This document shows positions 8,901 to 17,533 of a stretch of DNA of 64,000 nt, piece after piece; within the stretch, counting starts at the first letter, position 1; each line of letters opens with the position of its first letter. The notes below the pieces were generated by a model. It ran no database searches and was not told the origin of the DNA. It worked only from the letters and a program-made list of their open reading frames with translations. The DNA is taken from NCBI GenBank assembly GCA_017428155.1, contig JAFRRJ010000025.1, forward strand, positions 1 to 64,000, written 5' to 3'. The translations under genes were made by a program, and so were the position numbers. Source of the DNA: Clostridiales bacterium (GTDB lineage: Bacteria; Bacillota; Clostridia; Saccharofermentanales; Saccharofermentanaceae).

Positions 8901-9576
8901 GGTCGACGGCAACTCAAAGGGAAATAAATACGAGTATTCTGTTCAGAAATACGGACAATTCATATTGAATCATTATTATATTGCAAAATATGAAGACGCG
9001 AAGGAAATCGTAAAAGCCATGCTCAACTATGGTGCATACTCGCAGCTTTACTTCAATTACAATCTTGAAAATCTTGCCAACTCCGTCTTTGAATATGAAT
9101 ACGAGCGTGAAGTAGACATGATCGATGTATCTGAACTCAGAGCATTCTCCGGCAGCACTGTAGTCGGTCCATGCGGTCTCAGACTTAAGAGCGCCAACCT
9201 TGAGCTCGAGTCAGAGACAGTACTGAATCTCTATTTTACAGACGTCGAGGGCTGTGATCACCTGAACTTCAAGCTTGATGACGGAACTGAAGAAGGCAAG
9301 GTCCTCCCCTGCAAATTCTATGATGACGGCACGGGTAAGACGATCGCAAGAGTAACGATCAGGAATATCCCTGCTCAATCAATAAACAACGACTTCAAGA
9401 TCAATGTTTACGAAGGCACGGGTTATGCCGGTACCATTACCTACAGTCCGATGAACTACTGCTACAATGTAATAAGCAGACCGGTAACCGCAACCAGAAC
9501 AGAGGCATTGAAGTTAAATGTCAGTGCGTATATACTGTTCTATCAGAAGGCAGCAGAATATGTTAGCAATATATGA
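5908..9576 (+). CDS. Secreted BspA-like leucine-rich-repeat protein 2
   Basis: 1222 aa, the largest of the five. The start has GGGGAG 8-13 nt upstream. The signal peptide is about residues 1-30 (ending I-S-S-A). Residues 31-130 form an extra N-terminal module ending F-V-G-W-D-V...G-D-x-I-V-V-T-A-V-W, which resembles the InlB/Listeria-Bacteroides beta-repeat. Several BspA-type LRR blocks follow, each opened by a C-G...W cap and the D-Y..P-W motif and closed by a D-V-Y-C-Y-A segment. The family C-terminal domain runs from about 908 to the end. A peptide gene begins 10 nt after the stop, with the SD directly after the TGA, which suggests translational coupling. No cell-wall anchor motif was seen. 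Confidence 0.93.
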   Translation: MNKRRLWSVLLTFAIVVAMVFAVGGISSADTEPATVTLKSGIGSGDDIVFSTDNPDCVTNRTSEWLRFMFLKTDDGWSFKLDSVLPSTFSSPERYPFVGWDVAENYSDTVLNLKPGDNIVVTAVWQPSGECGANGSFLLWRLESNGMLRIVGYGNMANYTSWDPAPWYDFRDQITQVGLADTVTSIGDYAFCGFTGLTDFIIPSNITYIGEDAFYDCTNISDVYCYANPANLTWNDGGYDDFKQVYSYDDMTRLHILDGFYETGNIDANVVINYDLYRAEGSCGDNVTWGIDGNYKLYIRGKGDMTDYASAGSTPWCKYAGQIKELEIEYSVTSIGDYAFADLTNLEKVDYRRSKQDFTIGAYAFKGCSSLKTFNNNSTDPTAILYATSIGDGAFEGCSSLPEIHLAAKTTYIGADAFKNCTGFTEFSIPANVTYIGEDAFKGCTNISLVNCYANPDTLETWADEDCDDFMPSGATKCYVASKYYYDFCDIFSHVNISFASHTIDNGGFCGNNATYFIDGDGTLYVNGTGPMADYNSNNDTPWDQYRKMVTKIVIAEGITTIGENAFCEFNNLLTVEIPSTVTSIGDWGFGNAFAMEPLTIPSTVKSIGDHAFNCVNFDSIIISEGVERIGKYAFAETFLKSVTVPASVTYLGEGAFEESQLESVTILANISKIEEAAFYCCSKLSSVTLPESVKTIGTGAFYNSGLTTVDFLDGVETIDIFAFSCCENLSSVIIPDTVTTIDDSAFYGNKNLVSVTLPSSLTFLGESAFQDSGLKSITIPGNIKTISKSAFAESKDLMNVTILNGVEKIDDYAFSGCKNLVTVTIPASVKYIGDDAFWNCTRVTDVYCYAVPDDDFDWPEGRFDDFSRNSSARTKCHVCSEYLDTYLDRFYYKVNVDFTGDLVPSIGETLKGYSLSLEGDIAVNFYMDLDETLAASDTAKVVFTISSLDGSKTKTQTVYVNPQSDANRNSAYIEDGYYVFKCRVAAKEMTSIITAQMVDGNSKGNKYEYSVQKYGQFILNHYYIAKYEDAKEIVKAMLNYGAYSQLYFNYNLENLANSVFEYEYEREVDMIDVSELRAFSGSTVVGPCGLRLKSANLELESETVLNLYFTDVEGCDHLNFKLDDGTEEGKVLPCKFYDDGTGKTIARVTIRNIPAQSINNDFKINVYEGTGYAGTITYSPMNYCYNVISRPVTATRTEALKLNVSAYILFYQKAAEYVSNI

Positions 9577-9586
9577 GGAGATAAGC

Positions 9587-9703
9587 ATGAAACATAAGGA
9601 ACTTTACAGAGCAGTTGAGCTGGACGTGATCACATTCGCTTCTGAGGACGTTATCGTTACGAGCGACAGCGACAACACTACTCCGTTCGAAGATGAAAAC
9701 TAA
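9587..9703 (+). CDS. LRR-associated micro-peptide 2 (38 aa)
   Basis: Begins M-K-H-K-E-L-Y-R-A-V-E-L and contains D-V-I-V-T-S at residues 21-26, followed by an acidic tail. The GGAG of its ribosome site abuts the stop codon of LRR2. An in-frame ATG-free extension upstream exists but is explained by overlap with the LRR2 coding region. It aligns without gaps through residue 26 with the peptides after LRR1 and LRR3. Its function and fate (secreted, modified or regulatory) are not evident from sequence. Confidence 0.87.
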   Translation: MKHKELYRAVELDVITFASEDVIVTSDSDNTTPFEDEN

Positions 9704-9737
9704 TAGTCGCTTAAAGGATTCAGATCAACATTTCAGA

Positions 9738-9767
9738 GCCCTCTGCCGTTTGGCGGAGGGCTTTTTT
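9738..9767 (+). terminator. Terminator after LRR2/peptide 2
   Basis: GCCCTCTGCC pairs with GGCGGAGGGC (one G-U pair) over a short loop and is followed by T residues. The 46 bp from 9701 through the left arm are identical to 17271-17316 after LRR4. Confidence 0.93.
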
Positions 9768-9909
9768 GTGTTCCGTTTTCGGGTGCCGGCCTTAACAGCT
9801 GCTGTCACCGTGTGTAACATTCCCCGGCCAGGGTCTCACCGTTTTCGTGGCGCATGAAGTAACGTTTTCGAGCTTCTCAAAACAGTCATTCTTATCCATG
9901 TCCTTTATG
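9768..9909. other. Non-coding spacer between LRR2 and LRR3
   Basis: No credible gene was seen. The stretch carries one TTTTCGAG octamer (9865-9872) inside an imperfect palindrome-like context and ends at the conserved upstream element of LRR3. Confidence 0.7.
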
Positions 9910-9970
9910 TTACATATAGGATAATTATTATAATTTTATGGTGCATTTCTCAAAAAGAAGTTATAATATC
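9910..9970 (+). promoter_or_regulatory. Conserved 61-bp upstream element of LRR3
   Basis: Second copy of the LRR2-LRR4 upstream element. TATAAT-like boxes lie in the middle (about 9929-9934) and at 9962-9967. The ATG follows 75 nt later, and GGAG lies 9 nt before it. Confidence 0.72.
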
Positions 9971-10041
9971 GGCATGAGCCGAGGGTTACCCCGGTATGTT
10001 AGTTTTGGGATCATATAAAGGCGAAGCGCGGAGATTTTACC

Positions 10042-13000
10042 ATGAGAAAAAAGCATTTATGGAGCACCCTGCTCACTTTCGCTGCGGTAGTGACAACGGT
10101 CATTGCATTCAGCAGCATGACAGTATTGGCAGATGGAGACAACATAAGCCTTTCAATAGATGAATTTACTATTGAACACAGCGGCTATTCTTTTGTTGAT
10201 TACCAGATCACCAATATCGAATTCGAAGAATACTGGGACGAATATGACACGGGGCGTGTCTATAATCCCGATCAGGTCTACTTCAAATTCTTCGGCGATA
10301 CGCTTAAAGACGGGAGTAACAGCATTGATTTTGAAGTGACTGATAATGATTACTACCATAGTCAGATATGCTCAAGCGGTTACGGCTTAAACGGTGTAGG
10401 GCAATCATGCCCCTTATATCTTTATGTCGATCCTGACGCTTACAGGGCAGCAGAACCCGGCAGATATACCGGAAAGTTAAAGATTGTCCCTCAATGGTAT
10501 GAAAACTATGATTATGCTTATGAAGGTGACCCGATCTATATTGATATTTCAATGGTCATTAAAGAAAAGGCCGGCGAAAGTATCGAGTGGTATTTTGATG
10601 ACAGCATGAAGGTTCTGACCATAGACGGCACAGGAGCGATGAATGATTTCGACACCGCAGAACTTGCACCATGGTATGGTATAAAGGATGAGATCGACCG
10701 CGTTGCAGTCATTGGCGGCGTTACTTATGTCGGCAGCAATTCATTTGCCGGCTGTTCAGCTCTTAAGACTGTATATCTTTCAAAAACTGTTACTTCCATA
10801 GCTTCAAATGCGTTTGCAGGATGCACCGGTGTAAACAAGGTGACCATTTGCAGCAATCCCGGTGATCTTTCCTGGAATCTCAGCGGTTTTGGTTCCTCAA
10901 CAACATTCAAGGTTCCGAGAAGGTTTTTAACAGCATATCAGAACAAGTATTCCGGCAAGACTTTTGAAGAATATATTCTCAAAGAAAACAGTTCATGCGG
11001 TTCCAATGCAAGCTGGATGATCGATGGCGACAACGTACTGGTCTTCAGCGGAACAGGAAGCATAACCGACTACGGTTCTTATGACAATACACCCTGGTAC
11101 GACTATCGTAACAGCATTGATGAGATCGTTATTTGTGACGGGATCGAAAGCATCCCTTCTTATGCGTTCTACCAGTTTACAAAACTGACTTCAATCTCAA
11201 TTGCCGACAGCGTAACAAAAATCGGGAAATATGCTTTCAGCGGCTGTAATAAGCTGGGATCCATCACACTCCCCGCAGGTCTTTCTGAGATTGATTATGC
11301 AGCTTTCGAATTGTGTAATAACCTTAAGACCATAGTAATTCCGGAAGGCGCAACCACTATCGGTGACAGAGCATTCCTGAATTGTACCGGCATCGAATCC
11401 GTCGTCATTCCTGAAAGTGTTACCTCCATTGGCAACAGCGCTTTTTCCGGCTGCAGTAATCTTGTATCCGTAAATATACCAAGTGGAATTAAACGCATCG
11501 AAAATTACACGTTCGCAGAATGCGCTTCATTAACATTGATCGACATTCCCGCCGGCGTGAAAGAAATAGGCAGTTATGCTTTCTATGAGTGCTACAAACT
11601 CGAAAAAGCCGATCTTCCTCAAGGATTAGAAAAGCTGGGGTATGGAGTATTTGACGACTGCTATAGTCTCAAATCCATCTCAATTCCGTCAGCAATAACA
11701 GAGCTTGGCTACGAGTTGTTCCAGAATTGTGACAGCTTAACTGAGGTAACCATTCCTTCAACTGTTGCCAGCATAGGAACAAACACTTTTTATTCATGTG
11801 ATAATCTCAAAAAAGTAATTATAGAAGAAGGTATAATTAGTATCGGTCAGAATGCTTTTTTGGGATGCAGTAAACTCGAGACGGTATCGCTCCCTGACAG
11901 CCTTTGGAGTATTGGCGGCAGCGCATTCAGTGGATGCACGTCATTAACCGGTGTTGTTATTCCTGAAGGCGTGCAGAGTATAGGGAATTATTCATTCTAT
12001 GAATGCGATTCTCTTACATCAATAACCATCCCCTCTTCCGCAGAGGTCTCAATATATGCATTTGCATGTTGCGACGGATTAAAAACCGTTGTTTTCGCCG
12101 ACGGATGTACTACGATTCCGGAAGGCATATTCCAAAACTGTACTTCTCTTGAATCCGTAACGATCCCTGACAGTGTCACTTATATCGGATACTCCGCTTT
12201 CTATGGATGCAGCGCTCTTGAATCAATTACGATTCCCGGCAGTGTTACGGAGCTCGGTAACTTGGCATTCCAGTACTGCGACAATCTGAAACATGTTACT
12301 CTCGAAGACGGTATTAAGATCATAGGCTCCCAGTCATTCTACGGCTGCTCAGCTCTTGGGACTATTATCATTCCCAGCACAGTAAACACTATCGGATCAT
12401 ATGCATTCTCTTACTGCAGTTCTATGACTGATGTTTACAGCTTTGCTGATCCGGTCGTTCTGAACTGGTATAGCTGCAGCTCCTGTTTCAAAAATGAAGG
12501 ATCTACAAAATGCCATGTCCTTAATTACTATCTCCAGGATTATAGATCATATCACGGCGATCTCAATGCTATCTATGTCGGAGATCTAAACAGCATTAAC
12601 ATGGGCGCAGGAACACATCTTTACGGTTATTCCCTGAGCCTCGACGGCAGCATCGGCGTTAACTTCTACATGACACTTGATCCCAATTTAAGAGAACCCG
12701 GCAGCAATGCCTACATGCTGTTCACGGTGAACGGTTATACTCAGAAAGTTCCCGTTAAGGATATTACTCCCGACGACCAAGGATACTATGTCTTTAAGTG
12801 TAAGATCGCCGCAAAGGAAATGGCTGACGTCATCAATGCAAGGCTCTACATTGATGATTCCATCCCGACTGATGCCGAATACAATTTCTGTGTAAGGCAG
12901 TATGCAAGCTATATCCTGAAGCGCCCCGCTCTCTACAGCAACGAAACAGTAAACCTGGTCAAAGCTATGCTGAACTACGGTGCTTACTCACAGCTCTATT

Positions 13001-13503
13001 TCAACCACAACACATCTAACCTTGCAAACTCGATCCTGCCTTATAACGAGCAGACAGTCGAAATAATTCACGAAGGCATGCTCAGACCTTATACGGGTAA
13101 CGTATCGGTCAACGGAAGACTGACTTTTTACAGTGCGAGCCTCTCGACCGAATCGGAAACTGTCATGAACTTCTACTTCAAAGATTACGAAGGCTGCGAT
13201 CACCTGAACTTCAAACTCGATGACGGTACTTCGGAAGGCAAGGTACTCGAACATTCCTTCTCAAACGGCGCTCTAAAGGTAAGAGTTCCCAACATCCCTG
13301 CCCAGTGTGCCGGCGATGACTACAAGATCGATGTCTACGAAGGCAGTGTGCTCATTGGCTCTGTTACATACAGTCCTGTAAACTATTGCTACAATGTAAT
13401 ACACAGAGAGATCACGCCTACCAGAACAGAGGCATTGAAACTTGAAGTCAGTGCATATATACTGTTCTATCAGAGAGCATTAGATTATGTTAGAAGCTTA
13501 TAA
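10042..13503 (+). CDS. Secreted BspA-like leucine-rich-repeat protein 3
   Basis: 1153 aa. Signal peptide about 1-31 (ending T-V-L-A). Residues 32-175 form a paralogue-specific beta-rich module without LRR character, not recognised further. Two cap-plus-LRR blocks follow, the second a very long run of about 23-aa BspA-type repeats with consensus x-I-P-x-x-V-x-x-I-G-x-x-A-F-x-x-C. The shared C-terminal domain spans about 858-1153. The last 50 codons are nearly identical in DNA to LRR2, suggesting recent duplication or conversion. The stop codon TAA abuts the GGAG of the downstream peptide gene. The protein is likely exported and surface-exposed; the anchoring mode is unknown. Confidence 0.93.
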   Translation: MRKKHLWSTLLTFAAVVTTVIAFSSMTVLADGDNISLSIDEFTIEHSGYSFVDYQITNIEFEEYWDEYDTGRVYNPDQVYFKFFGDTLKDGSNSIDFEVTDNDYYHSQICSSGYGLNGVGQSCPLYLYVDPDAYRAAEPGRYTGKLKIVPQWYENYDYAYEGDPIYIDISMVIKEKAGESIEWYFDDSMKVLTIDGTGAMNDFDTAELAPWYGIKDEIDRVAVIGGVTYVGSNSFAGCSALKTVYLSKTVTSIASNAFAGCTGVNKVTICSNPGDLSWNLSGFGSSTTFKVPRRFLTAYQNKYSGKTFEEYILKENSSCGSNASWMIDGDNVLVFSGTGSITDYGSYDNTPWYDYRNSIDEIVICDGIESIPSYAFYQFTKLTSISIADSVTKIGKYAFSGCNKLGSITLPAGLSEIDYAAFELCNNLKTIVIPEGATTIGDRAFLNCTGIESVVIPESVTSIGNSAFSGCSNLVSVNIPSGIKRIENYTFAECASLTLIDIPAGVKEIGSYAFYECYKLEKADLPQGLEKLGYGVFDDCYSLKSISIPSAITELGYELFQNCDSLTEVTIPSTVASIGTNTFYSCDNLKKVIIEEGIISIGQNAFLGCSKLETVSLPDSLWSIGGSAFSGCTSLTGVVIPEGVQSIGNYSFYECDSLTSITIPSSAEVSIYAFACCDGLKTVVFADGCTTIPEGIFQNCTSLESVTIPDSVTYIGYSAFYGCSALESITIPGSVTELGNLAFQYCDNLKHVTLEDGIKIIGSQSFYGCSALGTIIIPSTVNTIGSYAFSYCSSMTDVYSFADPVVLNWYSCSSCFKNEGSTKCHVLNYYLQDYRSYHGDLNAIYVGDLNSINMGAGTHLYGYSLSLDGSIGVNFYMTLDPNLREPGSNAYMLFTVNGYTQKVPVKDITPDDQGYYVFKCKIAAKEMADVINARLYIDDSIPTDAEYNFCVRQYASYILKRPALYSNETVNLVKAMLNYGAYSQLYFNHNTSNLANSILPYNEQTVEIIHEGMLRPYTGNVSVNGRLTFYSASLSTESETVMNFYFKDYEGCDHLNFKLDDGTSEGKVLEHSFSNGALKVRVPNIPAQCAGDDYKIDVYEGSVLIGSVTYSPVNYCYNVIHREITPTRTEALKLEVSAYILFYQRALDYVRSL

Positions 13504-13513
13504 GGAGATTAAT

Positions 13514-13636
13514 ATGGAGTTCAAAGAATCATACAAGTCAGTCGAGATGGATGTGATCACATTCTCTTCCACGGATGTCATCGTAACAAGCTCTGGTGAC
13601 AACAACGAGTTGTATCCGGAGCAAAATGGCGGCTGA
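13514..13636 (+). CDS. LRR-associated micro-peptide 3 (40 aa)
   Basis: Starts 10 nt after the LRR3 stop with a GGAG site. It begins M-E-F-K-E-S-Y-K-S-V-E-M, has D-V-I-V-T-S at residues 21-26 and ends in a divergent tail with G-G at the C-terminus. The first 26 residues align without gaps with the two other peptides; the tails after T-S differ in length and sequence. This conserved-head/variable-tail layout recalls a leader and core, but no modifying enzyme or exporter is near, so that is only an analogy. Confidence 0.87.
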   Translation: MEFKESYKSVEMDVITFSSTDVIVTSSGDNNELYPEQNGG

Positions 13637-13655
13637 ACTTAAGTTTACTTTCCCA

Positions 13656-13684
13656 AGCCCTCTGCTTCAGCGGAGGGCTTTTTT
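13656..13684 (+). terminator. Terminator after LRR3/peptide 3
   Basis: AGCCCTCTG / CGGAGGGCT stem (one G-U pair) with a CTTCAG loop and a T tract. It is related to the terminators after LRR2 and LRR4. Confidence 0.92.
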
Positions 13685-13869
13685 ATTTGTGGTTTCCCGG
13701 ACAGAGCAGTTAACCCCTAAAAAGTCGGACGCAGAGTTGAGCATTGGAAAAGGTCCTTCCGGCAGCGTCCGCAATAGCAATACTTACAAGGGCTGTCTCA
13801 AAAAGCCGACGGATAGTATCGCATGCAGGCAAAATATATGCCGTTTATGACCTTCTCGCCGGCCTAATG
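13685..13869. other. Non-coding spacer between LRR3 and LRR4
   Basis: No gene was recognised. It holds an unpaired copy of the GGCTGTCTCA terminator-arm sequence (13791-13800), perhaps a degraded terminator, and ends at the conserved upstream element. Confidence 0.6.
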
Positions 13870-13930
13870 TTACAAACAGGATAAATATTATAATTTAATG
13901 GTGTATCAATTAAAAAGAAGATATAATACA
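13870..13930 (+). promoter_or_regulatory. Conserved 61-bp upstream element of LRR4
   Basis: Third copy of the element. TATAAT occurs in the middle and at 13922-13927. The start codon at 14001 lies 74 nt beyond the second box. Confidence 0.72.
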
Positions 13931-14000
13931 TTTAAAGCCGTGAGGGATCTCGGTCTGGTAGGTTTGTTTATTTTCACGCAAAGAATTGTGGGGTATCACC

Positions 14001-17000
14001 ATGAAAAAGAAAACTTGGAGCACTATGCTCACTCTTATGTTCGTCGTGGCGGCAATTATGGCCATAAGCGGGATTACAGTAAATGCTGATCCGATAGCTG
14101 AAGGACAGGCCGGCGATGATGTTCACTGGAGTATCGAAAACGGCATTCTGACGATAAGCGGTTCAGGACCGATGTACGATTATACGCCATGTGAACAGCC
14201 GTGGTATTACTTCGATGCTCAGGAACTCGTAATCGAAAACGGTATAACATACATTGGCAGCAACGCTTTCTTTGATTATAACCACTTTGATTCTGTCACC
14301 ATTCCTGACAGTGTAACCGCTATCGGAAATGACGCATTCAACGGATGTGGTAATCTTAAGACCGTAAACATCCCCGACAGCGTAACAGATATAGGTTCGG
14401 GAGTTTTTTCTCAGACAGGCATAGAATCGATCGTTATTCCTGATGGTGTGACGAGCATTAAGAAATCAACTTTCTATCAATGCACCTCTCTTGAAGATAT
14501 ATATATTCCTGACAGCATAACCGATATCGGTGATTATGCATTTTCCGGTTGCACTTCACTTAAATCTATCGTGATCCCCGAGGTTATCTCAAGCATTGGC
14601 ACATATGCATTCCAGCGCTGCTCATCTCTTGATGATGTATATTTCCTTCCTATCAACAGTTTCTCATGGGACACTTCCAAAGCGGGCTTTAAAGCAAACA
14701 AGGGCACAAAATTCCACGTCCGCGGTAACGCTATTTATTCGTTTTATGATAGTTATCTCGGAGATGCCAACCTGACACTGGTTGATGACCTTGCAGGCAG
14801 AAACGCCCTCTGGAGCTATGACCCTGATACCACTACTCTTACGATCAACGGCACAGGCGACATGCTCAATATTTTTATGGGACCTTATGGTCAGCCCTGG
14901 AATAAATACTCAAACGAACTCACCACTATAGTTATCAGCAATGGAATCACATCTATCGGGGATTACAGTTTTTCATATTTTGATGAAATCACATCTGTTA
15001 CTATTCCCGCAAGCGTGACTCATATCGGTATCAGTGCATTCCACGATTGCGATAATATCACGTCTGTTAATATGCCCGGTAACATAACCGGGATCTCTGA
15101 CTATGCTTTCTATAGCTGCAACGCTCTGGAAAGTGTTACTTTCGGCGGAAATCCTGAATACATTGGTGATTATGCTTTCTATTTCTGCGAAAAAATTGAA
15201 TCGATCGATCTTTCAGATGGTCTTCAAAGCATCGGCAGCAATGCATTTTGCAGTTGCAGCAGTCTCCAGTCAATAGATATTCCTGAAAGCGTTACCAGCA
15301 TCGGGGAGTCCGCATTTGCATACTGCAGATCCATGGAGATGGATGGTCTTCCTTCCGGATTGACGAGTTTGGGAAACAGTGCATTTTCGCACTGCGAAAA
15401 AATAACTTCTGTTGTTATACCTGAAGGTTTAACTGTCATCCCCAACTACGCATTTAATTATTCAGGATTAACTGAAGTCACCATTCCTGAGGGTGTGACT
15501 AGGATCGGCGAGGGCGCTTTCAGAAACTGCAAAATAGTATCACTGGTTATTCCGTCAACGGTACAGACATGGGGTGCTCAATCCTTCTACGAGAACGAAA
15601 GCCTTACCACATTAACACTTACTGACGGCCTCACATGCATTGGTGTTGATGCATTCGAAGCCTGTGATGCTCTTACCGGACTCAATATTCCGGGAAGTGT
15701 TAAGAGTGTCGGCGATCATGCATTCTCCAGATGCACCTCTCTCGGAACACTAACACTCAACGAGGGAATCGAAAGTATCGGCTACGGTTCATTCAGCATT
15801 TGCCAGGCACTTGAATATGTAAAACTTCCGTCCACTCTGGCAACAATGGGCAATTTCCCGTTTAATGGCTGTGATAATCTTAAGACTATCGTATTTTCCG
15901 ATGGCATAACGACCGTTCCGGATTATATGTTATCAGCCTGCTCAAGTCTTGAGACAGTAATACTCCCCGGCAGCATAACAAGCATCGGCGAAGGTGCTTT
16001 CTCCGGATGCGAATCACTTACATACGTAAATATTCCTAACGGTATTAAGCAAATTAAGAATTCCACTTTTGAATCCTGCAGTTCACTTACTACCATCACC
16101 ATACCGGAAAGTGTGGAGTTGATCTGTGATAACGCTTTCCACGGCTGCATAAGCATGACTGACGTATACTGCTATGCTTATCCTTATTCCAACCTGTGGA
16201 ATGACAGTAACAGCGATGAATTCAAATACCCTGTCAGTTCAGAAGATGAAAAGACAGTGTGCCATGTTCCCACTGACTATCTCATGGGTTACACATCTTA
16301 CTGCAACTCCGTTAATGTTAAGTTCGTCGGCGGCGCAGAAGAGATCAACATGGGCAACGGCAACTCACATCTCTACGGTTACTCGCTGAGCCTCGATGGC
16401 AACATCGGAGTCAACTTCTACATGTCCCTTGACGAAGCAGTCACAGGAAAAAACAGCACAGCATTTATGCTCTTTACCGTTGACGGCAGAACACAGAAGG
16501 TACAGGTCAAGAAGCTTACCGCAAATGATGACGGCTATTACATTTTCCGCTGTAATGTAGCTGCCAAGGAAATGTGTGATCAGATCATTGCCCAGTTCTA
16601 TCTCGCTGATGGCATTGAATCAGGTCCTTCTTACTCCTTCACAGTAAGAGATTATGCAGCTTATATCCTTAACCACAGAGCCAGCGGCGAGATCGGTCAC
16701 GATCCTAAGGTCGTAGCTCTTGTAGAGGCAATGTTAAATTATGGTGCATATTCTCAGATCTACTTCGGATACAACACCGGCAATCTTGCTAACTCCATCC
16801 TTGATGAACCTGACCGTACAGTTTCTGCCGTACCTGTAGATAAGATCGATCAGTACGTCTACACAGGTGTCACACAATTCAACGCAGGCAACAGGTTCAT
16901 CTCCTTTATCAGCGCATCGCTTTCAACTGAATCCGAACTCGTCTTGAACTTCTATTTCAAGGGTCTGCCTGTTGATACAGTTGTTACGTGCAACGGCAAG

Positions 17001-17261
17001 AAACTGAAGACCAGACTGTCAACTGACGGCTCTTATACCAAAGTTTCCATTACCGGCATTAAGATTCAGGACATCGATGAATACTTCACGATATCTTTCA
17101 CTTATGGCGGTGTTGACTGCAGCCTCACATACAGCCCGATGAACTACTGCTACAACGTTGTAACAAGACCTTTGTCAGCTACACGTACGCAGGAACTGAA
17201 GGATGAGGTCGCAGCACTCTACTGGTTCTACAAGGCAGCAGAAAACTATATTGCTAATTAA
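14001..17261 (+). CDS. Secreted BspA-like leucine-rich-repeat protein 4
   Basis: 1086 aa from ATG 14001, chosen over 13986 because GGGG lies 8 nt upstream and the signal peptide (M-K-K-K-T-W..., ending T-V-N-A) begins there. The LRR region starts almost immediately, with cap segments near the N-terminus and near residue 260 and long runs of about 23-aa BspA-type repeats. The shared C-terminal domain spans about 789-1086. It is more divergent in its last 100 residues than LRR2/3. No peptide gene follows; instead, 9 nt after the stop begins a 46-bp sequence identical to the end of the LRR2-peptide transcript, as if a peptide gene had been deleted. Confidence 0.93.
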   Translation: MKKKTWSTMLTLMFVVAAIMAISGITVNADPIAEGQAGDDVHWSIENGILTISGSGPMYDYTPCEQPWYYFDAQELVIENGITYIGSNAFFDYNHFDSVTIPDSVTAIGNDAFNGCGNLKTVNIPDSVTDIGSGVFSQTGIESIVIPDGVTSIKKSTFYQCTSLEDIYIPDSITDIGDYAFSGCTSLKSIVIPEVISSIGTYAFQRCSSLDDVYFLPINSFSWDTSKAGFKANKGTKFHVRGNAIYSFYDSYLGDANLTLVDDLAGRNALWSYDPDTTTLTINGTGDMLNIFMGPYGQPWNKYSNELTTIVISNGITSIGDYSFSYFDEITSVTIPASVTHIGISAFHDCDNITSVNMPGNITGISDYAFYSCNALESVTFGGNPEYIGDYAFYFCEKIESIDLSDGLQSIGSNAFCSCSSLQSIDIPESVTSIGESAFAYCRSMEMDGLPSGLTSLGNSAFSHCEKITSVVIPEGLTVIPNYAFNYSGLTEVTIPEGVTRIGEGAFRNCKIVSLVIPSTVQTWGAQSFYENESLTTLTLTDGLTCIGVDAFEACDALTGLNIPGSVKSVGDHAFSRCTSLGTLTLNEGIESIGYGSFSICQALEYVKLPSTLATMGNFPFNGCDNLKTIVFSDGITTVPDYMLSACSSLETVILPGSITSIGEGAFSGCESLTYVNIPNGIKQIKNSTFESCSSLTTITIPESVELICDNAFHGCISMTDVYCYAYPYSNLWNDSNSDEFKYPVSSEDEKTVCHVPTDYLMGYTSYCNSVNVKFVGGAEEINMGNGNSHLYGYSLSLDGNIGVNFYMSLDEAVTGKNSTAFMLFTVDGRTQKVQVKKLTANDDGYYIFRCNVAAKEMCDQIIAQFYLADGIESGPSYSFTVRDYAAYILNHRASGEIGHDPKVVALVEAMLNYGAYSQIYFGYNTGNLANSILDEPDRTVSAVPVDKIDQYVYTGVTQFNAGNRFISFISASLSTESELVLNFYFKGLPVDTVVTCNGKKLKTRLSTDGSYTKVSITGIKIQDIDEYFTISFTYGGVDCSLTYSPMNYCYNVVTRPLSATRTQELKDEVAALYWFYKAAENYIAN

Positions 17262-17307
17262 GATTTGATGTAATAGTCGCTTAAAGGATTCAGATCAACA
17301 TTTCAGA

Positions 17308-17333
17308 GCCCTCTGCTTTGGCGGAGGGCTTTT
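17308..17333 (+). terminator. Terminator after LRR4
   Basis: GCCCTCTGC/GCGGAGGGC stem followed by TTTTA. It is almost the same as the terminator after peptide 2, but with a loop two bases shorter and a weaker T tract. Confidence 0.88.
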
Positions 17334-17472
17334 ATATTGAAGTGCGACCGAATGCTTCATAAGGCAAGGATTTCTTCCCGCCCGGTTTTCGAGAAGGGCG
17401 CGAAAACAATGCACGCGGTATGAATATTTGATTACAAAACCAATGTTTACAAATCAATTTTACATTCTCTGT

Positions 17473-17478
17473 TATAAT
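17473..17478 (+). promoter_or_regulatory. Candidate -10 box of LRR5
   Basis: TATAAT lies 56 nt before the chosen start. TTTACA occurs 21 bp upstream, too far for a standard -35. The region differs from the element preceding LRR2-4. Confidence 0.45.
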
Positions 17479-17533
17479 TCTATTGTTAATAGGTCATTTG
17501 TCTATGCTTTTGCACAAAATAAGGGGTTTCATT

